Shown here piece after piece: positions 18,651 to 27,908 of a stretch of DNA of 64,000 nt (position 1 is the stretch's first letter; the number at the start of each line of letters is the position of its first letter). The stretch lies in contig CAWIKX010000016.1 of assembly GCA_963836695.1 (NCBI GenBank), positions 1-64,000 on the forward strand, in the 5' to 3' direction. A model generated the notes under the pieces. It saw only the letters and a program-made list of their open reading frames with translations, searched no databases and had not been told where the DNA came from. This stretch comes from Roseiarcus sp963836695. GTDB taxonomy: Bacteria > Pseudomonadota > Alphaproteobacteria > Rhizobiales > Beijerinckiaceae. A program made the translations under genes and the position numbers.

Positions 18651-19982
18651 TCACGGCCGAGGCGTTTCGGCCGGCGCGGGAAGCGCCGCCGTTTCGTCGA
18701 TTGTGACCGGCATATAGGCCTGCAGCTTGATCTGGCCTGCGGTCACCACGCGCTCGCCAGCCCTTAAGCCCTCCTGGATCGCAATTCTCTCGCCGCGCGC
18801 CTGACCGACCTTAACGAAACGTCGCTCGACGATAAGGCCGCTCGCGCCGCCCTTGTCGCTCACCCCGCCTTGTTCGCGCGCATGCGGGGCCGCTCTGACC
18901 ACAAAAACGTTGTCGCCATAGAGGCTGTAAACGATGGCTGTTCGAGGCACGGTCAACACGGAAGCGGGTTCTCCTGTTGTCACCGTGAGATTGGCGAACA
19001 TGCCGGGCAAAAGCTTGCGGTCAGGATTGGCGAACACGGCGCGCGCGGTGACGTTGCGCGATTCGGCGCTGACGCGCGCGTCGATCGCCTCGATCTTGCC
19101 CTCGAAACTGTGGCCGGGAATCGCGTCGACGGTCATTCTGACCTGCTGACCGACGGCAAGCGCGCGCAAAGCCTCCTCGGGGGCGGGAAAGTCGGCGTAG
19201 ATCGGATCGAGCTGCTGCAGGGTCACGAGGCTCGTTCCCACCGCGACATATTGCCCGAGATCGACATTGCGCAGGCCAAGCCGGCCGGCGAACGGCGCCT
19301 TGATCGCCTTCTGGGCGATGACCGCACGGGTGCGCTCGACGGTCGCTGCAGCCGAGTCGCGGGTCGCAAGCGCGGTGTCCACGGTCGATTGCGGGGTGTT
19401 GCCTTGAACGACCAGCGTCTTTTGGCGCGTAAGCGTCACTTCGGCGTTCTTCAATTGCGCGAGGCCGTTGGCGAGATCGGCCTGCTCGACCAAATCGTCG
19501 ATATTGATGAGCAGCGCCCCCGTGTCCACGTCATCGCCCGACTTAAAGTGGATCGCCGCCACGTCGCCGGCCGCCTGCGGCGCGATGGCGACGCCCTGGT
19601 AGGCGCGCAACGTTCCAATCGCCGTCAGCTCGGGAGGCCATTTCTCCATTTTCACCGCCTCGGCAGCCACCGCTGTCGGCTTCGGCGCGAACGCGGCCGC
19701 GATGAAGCCCTTCACGATGTTGGGCTTGATGAAGAACTGGAAATAGGCGAGTCCGCCAGTCAAAGCCGCCAGTAGAAGAAGGGTAACGAGGAACACGACA
19801 GGGCGCCGCGCGCCAAGCGGGAGCCTCGCGATAATGAGCAGCAACCCCAGTACGGCGCCCGCCGCTACGAGGGCGAGCGGGGGAAGGGGAACGTGAATGA
19901 GCGCAAAACGCGCCGCGGCCCCCAGCGCCAGCAGCGCTAGGGCGAGCAAAACCAAGAGCCGGTACGTCAGGCGCCGCATCAC
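18651..19982 (-). CDS. RND efflux periplasmic adaptor with extra N-terminal membrane segments
   Basis: 443-residue membrane-fusion protein. The adaptor core is clear: a barrel-sandwich/lipoyl domain (AIAPQAAGDVAAIHFKSGDD, KAIKAPFAGRLGLRNVDLGQ), a coiled-coil hairpin (QADLANGLAQLKNAEVTLTR) and a beta-barrel (VRMTVDAIPGHSFEGKIEAI). The membrane-proximal region has VLTVPRTAIVYSLYGDNVFV. Ahead of this are three hydrophobic stretches at about residues 8-28, 35-52 and 60-82, where most adaptors have a single anchor or lipobox. Transcribed just before the permease. Confidence 0.88.
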   Translation of the reverse strand: MMRRLTYRLLVLLALALLALGAAARFALIHVPLPPLALVAAGAVLGLLLIIARLPLGARRPVVFLVTLLLLAALTGGLAYFQFFIKPNIVKGFIAAAFAPKPTAVAAEAVKMEKWPPELTAIGTLRAYQGVAIAPQAAGDVAAIHFKSGDDVDTGALLINIDDLVEQADLANGLAQLKNAEVTLTRQKTLVVQGNTPQSTVDTALATRDSAAATVERTRAVIAQKAIKAPFAGRLGLRNVDLGQYVAVGTSLVTLQQLDPIYADFPAPEEALRALAVGQQVRMTVDAIPGHSFEGKIEAIDARVSAESRNVTARAVFANPDRKLLPGMFANLTVTTGEPASVLTVPRTAIVYSLYGDNVFVVRAAPHAREQGGVSDKGGASGLIVERRFVKVGQARGERIAIQEGLRAGERVVTAGQIKLQAYMPVTIDETAALPAPAETPRP

Positions 19983-20163
19983 TCCATTCCGATTCGGGCA
20001 GGGTCTCCAGGCTCAGCCTTTTGCAACATTTCGTTCAAAATCGATACGAGCAGAGCCAAATTTGCGCTTCGGGGGTCGGGCCCACCCCTCGCCACCGAGC
20101 GCCGCTGTGGTTATGCTTGAATTCATGGCCGCAAAGGGGCGGCCTGATTCGGGAGATTTATCA

Positions 20164-20409
20164 ATGACCAAGACGCTCGCGCTGGTCGCGCTCTCTCTGG
20201 GCCTCGCCGGGGCGCCGGCGCTCGCCTACGCCGATGACGCGTGTATGACACAGGCTACCGACAAGAAACTCGCCGGCGCCGCCAAGACCAGCTTCATGAC
20301 GAAGTGCGAGAGGACGACCTGCGAGTCCCAGGCGAAGGACAAGAATTTGCACGGCGCCGCAATGACCTCTTTCGTCAAGAAGTGCACGAAAGACGCGATG
20401 GCGATGTAG
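20164..20409 (+). CDS. PsiF-repeat periplasmic protein
   Basis: 81 residues. A signal peptide (MTKTLALVALSLGLAGAPAL) is followed by two homologous repeats: CMTQATDKKLAGAAKTSFMT then KC, and CESQAKDKNLHGAAMTSFVK then KC. This matches the PsiF repeat family, in which E. coli PsiF is phosphate-starvation inducible. Function is unknown. The four repeat cysteines (one at the start and one at the end of each) probably form disulfides in the periplasm. The longer upstream frame has no features of a protein, and the ATG at 20164 fits the signal peptide. Confidence 0.8.
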   Translation: MTKTLALVALSLGLAGAPALAYADDACMTQATDKKLAGAAKTSFMTKCERTTCESQAKDKNLHGAAMTSFVKKCTKDAMAM

Positions 20410-20518
20410 CCGAAGCTCGGCCGCGCGGGGGAAAGCCTCGGGATTGTTCGCGCGGCCCGGTTTACCGAATGAGACCGGAAACCGCTCCCTTCGGATCGGG
20501 TCTGTCCGCTTGTCGCCG

Positions 20519-21394
20519 CTATTCCTTGACCGCTCCGGTCAGGCTCGAGACGTAGTATTCGACGAAAAACGAATACACGATCACCACCGGCAGCGACCCG
20601 AATAGCGCCGCCGCCATCAGCGAACCCCAATGATAGACGTCGCCTTCGACCAGTTCGGTGATGGCGCCGACCGGAACGGTCTTGTTCTCCGACGACGAGA
20701 TGAAGGTCAGCGCGTAAATAAACTCGTTCCAGGACAGCGTGAAGGCGAAAATGCCGGCTGAAATCAGGCCTGGGATCGCCAGCGGCAGCGTGATCTTCCA
20801 TAAGGTTTGCAGCCGGGTTGCGCCGTCGATCATCGCGCATTCCTCAAGCTCGTAGGGGATGGTGCGGAAATATCCCATCAAGAGCCAGGTGCAGAATGGA
20901 ATGAGGAAGGTCGGATAGGTCAGGATCAACGCCAAGTCGCTGTCGAACAGGCCGAGCTTAAAGATGATCGCGGCGAGCGGGATGAACAGGATGCTCGGCG
21001 GCACGAGATAAGCGAGAAAGATTGCGAGCCCGACATAGCGCGCGCCGGAGAACCGCAGGCGTTCGATCGCATAAGCCGCGCAGACGCTGCAAAACAACGA
21101 AATGACCGTCGAGGCCACCGAGATGATCATCGTGTTGATGAGCCAGGAGGGATAGCTCGTCTCGAAAAACAGCTTCTCGATGTGTGCGAGCGTCGGATGG
21201 TGGACCCAGAAGGGGTTGAAGCGCGCGTAGTCGTAAAGCTCGTCGTCGGGCTTAAAGGTCGTCGTCGTCATCCAGTAGAATGGAAACAAGAGGACGAAGA
21301 GGAAGACGGCGAGCGGGAGATGGAGCGTGACAAGCCGGCGCGGCAGCCGCTCAAGATAGTCCATGCCTTCGGAGGTGTCGCTGCTGGCTGTCAT
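20519..21394 (-). CDS. Sugar ABC transporter permease, MalG-type
   Basis: 291 residues with six transmembrane segments. It carries the EAA loop of binding-protein-dependent permeases (EECAMIDGATRLQTLWKITL PL region, with the conserved glycine) and a typical FKPDDELYDYARFNPFW periplasmic loop. The C-terminal YYVSSLTGAVKE is characteristic of carbohydrate-uptake permeases. The start at ATG 21394 is 2 bp beyond the stop of the other permease gene, which implies translational coupling. No ATP-binding protein gene follows; the next sequence is the opposite-strand psiF-like gene. Confidence 0.9.
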   Translation of the reverse strand: MTASSDTSEGMDYLERLPRRLVTLHLPLAVFLFVLLFPFYWMTTTTFKPDDELYDYARFNPFWVHHPTLAHIEKLFFETSYPSWLINTMIISVASTVISLFCSVCAAYAIERLRFSGARYVGLAIFLAYLVPPSILFIPLAAIIFKLGLFDSDLALILTYPTFLIPFCTWLLMGYFRTIPYELEECAMIDGATRLQTLWKITLPLAIPGLISAGIFAFTLSWNEFIYALTFISSSENKTVPVGAITELVEGDVYHWGSLMAAALFGSLPVVIVYSFFVEYYVSSLTGAVKE

Positions 21395-21396
21395 TG

Positions 21397-22359
21397 TCAG
21401 TCTCGCGCGCCTTGCTGCCAGCCTCGCCGCTGCAGTCCGAAATAGCTGAACAGGATGGCGCCCAGCAGAAACGGCACCATGGCGTTGGCGATCGCCGCGC
21501 CCTCGCCCAGTCGTCCTTCTGTGATGGCGCGCTGAAATGAAAGCGTCGCCATCAGTTGAGTGGCGTTGATCGGCCCCCCTCGGGTGATCGCGTAAATCAG
21601 CTGGAAGTCGGTGAACGTAAGCAGCACGGAGAAGGTCATGACGACGGCGATGATCGGCGACAGCATCGGCAAGGTGACGTGCCAAAATCGCTGCCACGGT
21701 CCGGCGCCGTCGATCGTCGCGGCTTCGTAGAGCGACGGCGAGATGGTCTGCAAGCCAGCAAGCAGCGTGATCGCCACGAACGGGATGCCGCGCCAGACAT
21801 TGGCGGCGATCACCGACCAGCGCGCGTTCCAGGGTGAGCCAAGAAAATCAATGTACTGGTGGATGAAGCCGAGCTTGATCAGCGACCAGGAGATGATCGA
21901 GAACTGCGGATCGTAAAGCCACCAGAAGGCGATCGCCGACAGCACCGTCGGCGTGACGAACGGCAACAGCACCACGGCGCGGATGATCGACTTGAGCGCC
22001 ATCCGGCGATTGAGCAAGAGCGCCAGGTAAAGCCCTAAGCCAAATTTAAGTGCGCTCGCCACAACCGTATAGAGCGTCGTGTTGAAGATCGAGAGCAAGA
22101 AGATCTGGTCGTGGGCCAGGGAGACGAAGTTGGCGAAGCCGACAAACCGGCCAGCCTGACCAATCGTGGCGTCGGTCAGCCCAAGCCAGAAACCAAGCCC
22201 AAGCGGATAGGCGAGGAACACCAGCAGAAACAAAGCTGCTGGCGCGATCATGAGAAGACCGAGAACGTTGCGGTCGTCGAGCAGGCGAAGCACGGACCGG
22301 CGCCGCGCCTCGATCGCCGGCGCCGTTCGTTGCGCCGGCGTCAACGAAGCCATTGGCAA
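21397..22359 (-). CDS. Sugar ABC transporter permease, MalF-type
   Basis: 320 residues. The first transmembrane helix is LGLLMIAPAALFLLVFLAYP, and the EAA motif is YEAATIDGAGPWQRFWHVTL. ITRGGPINATQLMATLSFQ is typical of carbohydrate importers of the MalF/UgpA class. Start 22359 (MPMAS) or 22353 (MAS) are both possible. It is downstream of the binding-protein gene and upstream of the second permease. Confidence 0.9.
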   Translation of the reverse strand: MPMASLTPAQRTAPAIEARRRSVLRLLDDRNVLGLLMIAPAALFLLVFLAYPLGLGFWLGLTDATIGQAGRFVGFANFVSLAHDQIFLLSIFNTTLYTVVASALKFGLGLYLALLLNRRMALKSIIRAVVLLPFVTPTVLSAIAFWWLYDPQFSIISWSLIKLGFIHQYIDFLGSPWNARWSVIAANVWRGIPFVAITLLAGLQTISPSLYEAATIDGAGPWQRFWHVTLPMLSPIIAVVMTFSVLLTFTDFQLIYAITRGGPINATQLMATLSFQRAITEGRLGEGAAIANAMVPFLLGAILFSYFGLQRRGWQQGARD

Positions 22360-22502
22360 GCGCCTCGGCCGTCGCCTGGGGACAAGTCAACTCGGCGAAT
22401 GCTTGCCTCCCTTGTCTCAATCAGCTTGCTTGCACTTGCCACGATCGTGGCAAGCGTTCGGCTGGAGCGCTTGCACTCGAACCTGCGAAGCGCGTCCTAA
22501 GC
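22360..22502 (-). other. Intercistronic region with a 20-bp perfect palindrome
   Basis: Between the binding-protein stop and the first permease start is a 143-bp spacer. It contains CTTGCCACGATCGTGGCAAG at 22435-22454, a perfect 20-bp palindrome. As RNA it would form a 10-bp stem with essentially no loop, or about an 8-bp stem with a small loop. Stable intercistronic hairpins in binding-protein operons commonly protect the upstream message, giving more binding protein than permease. It is not followed by a U-run, so a strong terminator is unlikely. Confidence 0.55.
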
Positions 22503-23813
22503 TTACGCGCTGTAGTACCGCTTCACCCGCTCGGCCGCATCGTGGGCCGCCGCCTTCGGCGACTTGTTCCCGGTGCAGGCCTCGGCGAACATGTCGACCA
22601 CCACGAAGTCGCCCATGACGGAGGCCGAAGCGTTCCCGAGGTCGCCCGAATAGCCGTCATCGAGCGCGTACTTCAGAACGTCGCGGAAGGGCGTCACCTT
22701 TGGATCAGCTGTCCAGACTGGATTGTCGTTCCAGGCCGGCAAGGGCGGCGCGATATATCCGTTCGACTGGGTCTCCCAAATGTCGACCTGCGGCTTGTCC
22801 CACATGAAGCGTAGATATTCGCGGACCGCATTCGGATACTTGGTGTAAGCATAGGCATACGTGTTGAGGATGTTCTGCTGTTCGGTCGGCTTCCCGACTG
22901 GGCCGATCGGCATGTTGGCGTGGTCCATGTCCGCGGCGATCGCCTTCAAGGCCGGATCGGGCGAGTTCTTTGCGACGGTGTAGATCGATATGCCGTTCAA
23001 CGTCAGGCCGATCTGGTCGGCGAGGAAGGCCTTATTGTTACTCGGATCGAGCCAGGACAACACGCCGTCGATATAGGTTGCATAGAGCTGCTTGGCGTAT
23101 TCGAGGGCAGCGATCGTCTCGGGCGAATCGATCGCGACATTGTTCTTGTCGTCGACCGTCTTGCCGCCGAAGGCCCATAAACACCACAAGGCCCAACCAT
23201 TGGCGTCGCCAGTGGCGTGACCGAGAGCGAAGCCAGGCGGTTTGCCTGCCTTTTTGAGCCCCTGGCACAACTTGAGAAAGCCGCCCGTGTCCTTCGGGAA
23301 TTCATCGAAGCCGGCGGCGCGCATGGCGCCGATGCGATAGTTCATGCAGCCGCCGCTCGCGCCCTGCGGCAGCGCGATCCAACGCTTCCCGTCCATTCCA
23401 TATTTGCGCGCGACCAGGTACCAGCCGCCGGACTTGGCCCCGATATATTCCGCGAGATCGGTGAGATCGAGCAGCTTTTGCTTGAACTTGAACGGATCGT
23501 CGAGCGTGCCCATGATGATGTCGGGGCCGGCGCCCACATTGGCGGCGACCGCCGATTTCGGCCGGATATCGTCCCAGCTCTCGGCGTCCACCCGCACCTT
23601 GACGCCGGTCTTCTCGCTGAACTTCTTGCTATTGGCGACGAAGCTGTCGAATTCCGCCTGGATGAATTGCTTCCAGCGCAAAACGCGGATCGAGGCGCCG
23701 GATTCGGGCGCGGGACCGTTCCAGACAGGCTCGGCTCGCGCGACGCCCGGCATGAGCAGCAATCCGGCCGCGCCGCCAGATTGCAAGATCCGCCGCCTGG
23801 TGATGTCGACCAT
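22503..23813 (-). CDS. Sugar ABC transporter substrate-binding protein, Tat-type signal
   Basis: 436 residues, family-1 extracellular solute-binding protein. The N-terminus MVDITRRRILQSGGAAGLLL contains a twin-arginine motif followed by a hydrophobic stretch and an ARA cleavage region, so export by Tat is likely. Inside are VLRWKQFIQAEFDSFVANSK, GPDIIMGTLDDPFKFK, GMDGKRWIALPQGASGGCMN and GHATGDANGWALW, typical of Rhizobiales carbohydrate-binding proteins. First gene of the importer operon; ligand unknown. The ABC ATPase must be supplied in trans. Confidence 0.9.
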   Translation of the reverse strand: MVDITRRRILQSGGAAGLLLMPGVARAEPVWNGPAPESGASIRVLRWKQFIQAEFDSFVANSKKFSEKTGVKVRVDAESWDDIRPKSAVAANVGAGPDIIMGTLDDPFKFKQKLLDLTDLAEYIGAKSGGWYLVARKYGMDGKRWIALPQGASGGCMNYRIGAMRAAGFDEFPKDTGGFLKLCQGLKKAGKPPGFALGHATGDANGWALWCLWAFGGKTVDDKNNVAIDSPETIAALEYAKQLYATYIDGVLSWLDPSNNKAFLADQIGLTLNGISIYTVAKNSPDPALKAIAADMDHANMPIGPVGKPTEQQNILNTYAYAYTKYPNAVREYLRFMWDKPQVDIWETQSNGYIAPPLPAWNDNPVWTADPKVTPFRDVLKYALDDGYSGDLGNASASVMGDFVVVDMFAEACTGNKSPKAAAHDAAERVKRYYSA

Positions 23814-23991
23814 ATTGTCCTCCCGCGGCTGCGCGGCAAATGGAGCCTCGCGCAGCGCTTGCTTCGACAGAACCTACACCGCGCCGCGACCGGGCGCCAA
23901 GGAGTTGCGGGCGGCGGCGGCTCCGACGATGAGCCGAGGCTCGTCGATCGCCTTGATGTTGTCGTCATTCAGGTCGTAGTCGGTCTTCACG

Positions 23992-25023
23992 ATGACGCAG
24001 CCAGTCTCTTGGGGATTCGCCGTGACGCTCCGCCCCGCCCTCGCGTGCTGTCTGAGCATCGCCTTGGTACTGCTCGCTGCGACGGCGGCGCGCGCCGAGG
24101 CGATGGGCATCGCGCTCGAGGGGTTTCCCTATCCCTATCCCGTCCATTTCATGTCGCTCACGCTTCATGGCGAGGACTTACGTCTCGCCTACATGGATGC
24201 GCCGCCGGACGGTCCGTCCAACGGCCGGGCCGTCGTCTTGCTGCACGGGCGGAATTTCCCCTCGAGCTACTGGGAGCCGACCATCAAGGCGCTGACCGGC
24301 GCCGGTTATCGGGTCATCGCCCCGGACCAGATCGGTTTCGGCAAGTCGTCCAAGCCCACTTTCGCATATGAGTTCGACGACATGGCGCGCGCCACCATGG
24401 CGCTCCTTGACAGCCTTCATGTGGACCATTTTGACTTGGTCGGGCATTCGATGGGGGGCATGCTGGCGGTGCGCCTCGCGCGCGCTTATGGGGCCCGCAT
24501 CGATCACCTCGTCCTTTATTCGCCAATTGGGCTTGAGGACTATCGCTTTTATGTCCCGCCAGTGACGGACGAAGAGCTCGCGAAACGCGAACGCGAGCTC
24601 AGCGCGGACGGCTATCGCCAGCAATTGATGACCAACTACGCGCTGAGCCTGCCGGCAAGCGCGATCGAGCCGCTCGTCCGGTTGCGTGAAGAGATCAGGC
24701 AAAGCGGCGAATATCCTCGCTGGCTCAAGTCGTTCGTCGCCTCCTACCAGATGATCTATGCCCAGCCGGTCGTGCACGAGATTCCACTCATCGATCGGCC
24801 GACCTTGTTCATCATGGGCGCCAACGACCACAATGCGCCGGGGCGTCCGTTCGCGCCGCCAGAATTGCGCCCTCGGATGGGGCAGAATGCCGCGCTTGCC
24901 CAGGCGCTGGCGGCGCGGATGGCGAACGCGAGAGTCACGGTCTTCGAGGGCGTCGGCCATCTCGGCCATCTCGAGGCGACACAGCCCTTCAATGCGACCC
25001 TCTTGAGCTTTCTGGCGCAATAG
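23992..25023 (+). CDS. Exported alpha/beta hydrolase
   Basis: About 340 residues. A hydrophobic signal-like segment, CCLSIALVLLAATAARAEA, is followed by an alpha/beta-hydrolase fold: oxyanion HG motif in VVLLHGRNFPSSYWEPT, nucleophile elbow GHSMGG (serine), acid in FIMGANDHNAPG and histidine in EGVGHLGHLE. It is probably periplasmic. A GTG at 24022 may be the true start, placing the signal peptide nearer the N-terminus. It is divergent from the sugar-importer operon, and the substrate is unknown; esterase or epoxide/haloalkane-type chemistry are all possible. Confidence 0.85.
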   Translation: MTQPVSWGFAVTLRPALACCLSIALVLLAATAARAEAMGIALEGFPYPYPVHFMSLTLHGEDLRLAYMDAPPDGPSNGRAVVLLHGRNFPSSYWEPTIKALTGAGYRVIAPDQIGFGKSSKPTFAYEFDDMARATMALLDSLHVDHFDLVGHSMGGMLAVRLARAYGARIDHLVLYSPIGLEDYRFYVPPVTDEELAKRERELSADGYRQQLMTNYALSLPASAIEPLVRLREEIRQSGEYPRWLKSFVASYQMIYAQPVVHEIPLIDRPTLFIMGANDHNAPGRPFAPPELRPRMGQNAALAQALAARMANARVTVFEGVGHLGHLEATQPFNATLLSFLAQ

Positions 25024-25195
25024 CTGGCTCGCAGCGGGCCGCCGCACACAGGCGCCGCGCTTTGGCTTGACTGCGATGGCCGCGCCCTGTGAGATAGGCT
25101 CGCGCTCGATGAATTCGGCGCGCATGGGGAGGAAATATGCCGGCATCGGCAGAGTGTCGTATGGGCGCCGCCTGGGCTGACGTCAGGCGATAGTC

Positions 25196-26509
25196 ATGAG
25201 GCTGGGTGAAGCGCCAGACAAAAGCCTGCTCGACCCGATCGAGACGGCTTCCCGTGACGAGATCGTCGCCCTCCAGACGCGCCGGCTCTCGGCCACGCTT
25301 CGCGGCGTCTATGACGCCGTCGCCGCGGTTCGCGCCAAGTTCGATCAGCATGGCGTTCAGCCCGGCGATTTTGTCGCCCTTGAGGATCTCAAGCGCTTCC
25401 CTTTCACCACCAAGGCGGATCTGAGAGCGAACTATCCCTTTGGCCTGTTTGCCGTTCCGAGAGATCAGCTCGCGCGCGTCCACGCCTCATCCGGCACGAC
25501 CGGCAAGCCCACGGTGGTCGGCTATACGCTGAGCGATCTTGCGATGTGGGGCGAGGTCATGGCGAGGACGATTCGCGCCGCCGGCGGACGCAAAGGCATG
25601 ATGGCGCACAACGCTTATGGCTATGGCTTATTCACGGGCGGGCTCGGCTATCACTATGGCGCCGAGCGGCTGGGCTGCGCGCTTGTGCCAATTTCCGGGG
25701 GCATGACGGAAAGGCAGGTTCAGCTGATCAACGATTTCGCCCCCGATATCCTTTTCGCGACCCCGTCCTACGCGTTGTGCCTCGTCGATGAGTTCCGCGC
25801 CCAGGGGCTCGACCCTCGGCGCTCCTCGTTGAAGCTCGGCAGTTTTGGCGCGGAGCCCTGGACCAACGCCATGCGCGCTGAGCTCGATGACGCCTTCGAT
25901 ATGGACGCGCTCGACAGTTATGGCCTCTCCGAAGTGATTGGACCCGGCGTCGCCGGCGAATGCGTGGAGACCAAGGACGGCCTCCACATTTGGGAGGACC
26001 ATTTCTACCCTGAGATCATCGATCCCGTCACCGGCGCCGTCTTGCCCGACGGCGCTTTCGGCGAGATCGTTTTCACCTCCCTCACCAAGGAAGCGATGCC
26101 TGTCGTCCGCTATCGGACTGGTGATCTCACGCGCCTCTTGCCTGGCACGGCGCGCTCGATGCGACGGATGGAAAAAATCTCGGGCCGGACCGACGACATG
26201 ATGATCGTGCGCGGCGTCAATGTGTTTCCAACTCAGATCGAGGAGCTGATCCTGGGCACCCCAGGTCTGTCGCCGCACTATCAGCTCATTCTGAGCCGGA
26301 ACGGCCGTCTGGACGATCTCGAGGTTCAGGTCGAAGCCCGAACCTCGGTTGAATCCGGTGAGGCGCGCGATCAGGCAGCCCACAAGCTTGCGCACGCGAT
26401 GAAAGGGCGCATCGGCATATCCGCGAAAGTGAGCGTGCTCGCTCCGGGTCAGATCGAGCGGTCGCTTGGCAAGGCGAAGCGCGTCATCGACAAGAGGCCC
26501 CGAGCATGA
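25196..26509 (+). CDS. Phenylacetate-CoA ligase-like (PaaK family)
   Basis: 437 residues, ANL superfamily. It activates an aryl-acetic acid to its CoA thioester with ATP. Motifs include HASSGTTGKPTVVGYT (P-loop), HNAYGYGLFTGGLGYHYGAE, GAEPWTNAMR, YGLSEVIGPGV, VVRYRTGDLTRLL and GRTDDMMIVRGVNVFPTQIE, all typical of PaaK, and the length is also right. No other paa genes (paaABCDE, paaG, paaZ) are nearby. The stop overlaps the start of the dpgC-like gene (ATGA, 26506-26509), so the two are translated together. The likely substrate is therefore a phenylacetate carrying ring hydroxyls rather than plain phenylacetate, which is inference from context. Confidence 0.88.
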   Translation: MRLGEAPDKSLLDPIETASRDEIVALQTRRLSATLRGVYDAVAAVRAKFDQHGVQPGDFVALEDLKRFPFTTKADLRANYPFGLFAVPRDQLARVHASSGTTGKPTVVGYTLSDLAMWGEVMARTIRAAGGRKGMMAHNAYGYGLFTGGLGYHYGAERLGCALVPISGGMTERQVQLINDFAPDILFATPSYALCLVDEFRAQGLDPRRSSLKLGSFGAEPWTNAMRAELDDAFDMDALDSYGLSEVIGPGVAGECVETKDGLHIWEDHFYPEIIDPVTGAVLPDGAFGEIVFTSLTKEAMPVVRYRTGDLTRLLPGTARSMRRMEKISGRTDDMMIVRGVNVFPTQIEELILGTPGLSPHYQLILSRNGRLDDLEVQVEARTSVESGEARDQAAHKLAHAMKGRIGISAKVSVLAPGQIERSLGKAKRVIDKRPRA

Positions 26510-27908
26510 CCTCGCCACCTGAATCCGTCCTGGGACCACTACGCGCCGCCGGCTTGCCCGAGCAAGAAATGCGCGAATGGTCGGAGTCCTTTCCGGTCAT
26601 GACCGGCGACTACGGACCCGACGCTCGCGACTGCAGCGCCTTTTGGCGCCGCTCGGCGGTTCTCCTTCGCAAGCTGCCGCCAAAGCCGCGGCGGAACGAG
26701 GCCGAACAGACGGCTGCCGACGCGCTCATGTCGGACGGGCGCACGTCTCGCGAATTGTTCCTCGCCGCGCATGTCGAACAGGTTTACGACCTCTTGACCC
26801 AGCGCTGTTCGACTTTCCGCCGCATCGACGAACTCGTCTACGCCGCGGCCCCGCTCGCTCCTGGGTTGGTCCCGACACAGAAGGAAGTCCGCGCCACTGC
26901 GGCTCATCCGCAGCGTGACAAGGACGGCGTCGAGATCGATCAGGGTCTGTTCCTCGCGCATGTTCTTGCCCGCCCGCGCATCGGCGAGCATCTTTGCCAT
27001 GCGATGCTGCTGCCGCGGCCGGAGATCGCGGCGCTCCTGGCCGAATTCGCCTCGCGGGGTTCGCTTAATCTCGGCGCGGCGCGTCTCACGCGCAAGGGCA
27101 AGGCCGTTCATCTCGACACGGTCAATCCGCGCTTCCTCAACACGGAGGACGACACGACTCTCGCCGAGACCGAGCTCGCCGTCGACGTCGCGACCCTCGA
27201 CCGGACGACTGAGATCGCCGTCATGCGCGGCGCGCCGGTGGACAATGAGAAATACCGCGGCAAACGCATTTTCGGCGCCGGCATCAATCTCACCCATCTT
27301 TATCTGGGTAAGATCCCCTACCTCTGGTTCATGATCCGCGACCTCGGCTATGTCCACAAGCTCATACGCGGCGTCGCCATGCCGGAGAGCGTTCCCGACG
27401 ACGTCAAGGGACGTGGCGTGGAAAAATTATGGGTCGCCGGGGTGGACACTTTCGCCATTGGTGGTCACTGCCAGACGCTTCTGTGCATGGACTATATTCT
27501 CGCCGCGTCTGACGCGTTCCTGAGCTTGCCCGCGCGCAAGGAAGGAATCATCCCGGCTTTTCGAATTTGCGCCTGCCGCGCTTCGTCGGCGATCGCCTGG
27601 CGCGGCAAGCGATCCTCTACGAGCGCAAACTCGAGTGCTCGAGCCCGGACGGGCGCCTCATCTGCGACGAGATCGCGCCCGCCGCCGAAATGGACGCTGC
27701 GGTCGACCGCGTCGTCGAGGGGCTCACCAGCGCCGGCGCCGTCAGCGCGATCGGCAACCGTCGCGCCATCAGGATTGGTCAGGAGCCGCTCGATCTCTTT
27801 CGGCGCTACGCCTCTGTTTACGCGAGAGAGCAGGCCTATTGTCACTTCAGCCCGGCGCTGATCGCCAATCTCGAGCGCAACTGGGACGCGAAGAACAGAA
27901 AGATCTGA
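26506..27908 (+). CDS. DpgC-type cofactor-independent dioxygenase (one frameshift)
   Basis: Crotonase-fold protein resembling 3,5-dihydroxyphenylacetyl-CoA 1,2-dioxygenase, which uses O2 without metal or flavin to give 3,5-dihydroxyphenylglyoxylate and CoA. A helical N-terminal region of about 190 residues, longer than in ordinary enoyl-CoA hydratases, is present (ELFLAAHVEQVYDLLT). The crotonase core follows: HLDTVNPRFLNTEDDTTLAE, GAGINLTHLYLGKIPYLWF, TFAIGGHCQTLLCMDYILAA (oxyanion region) and LPARKEGIIP. The frame breaks near 27557; restoring one G gives GFSNLRLPRFVGDRLARQAI and the end QAYCHFSPALIANLERNW. Corrected length is about 467 residues. No dpgA, dpgB or dpgD neighbour exists. Confidence 0.8.
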
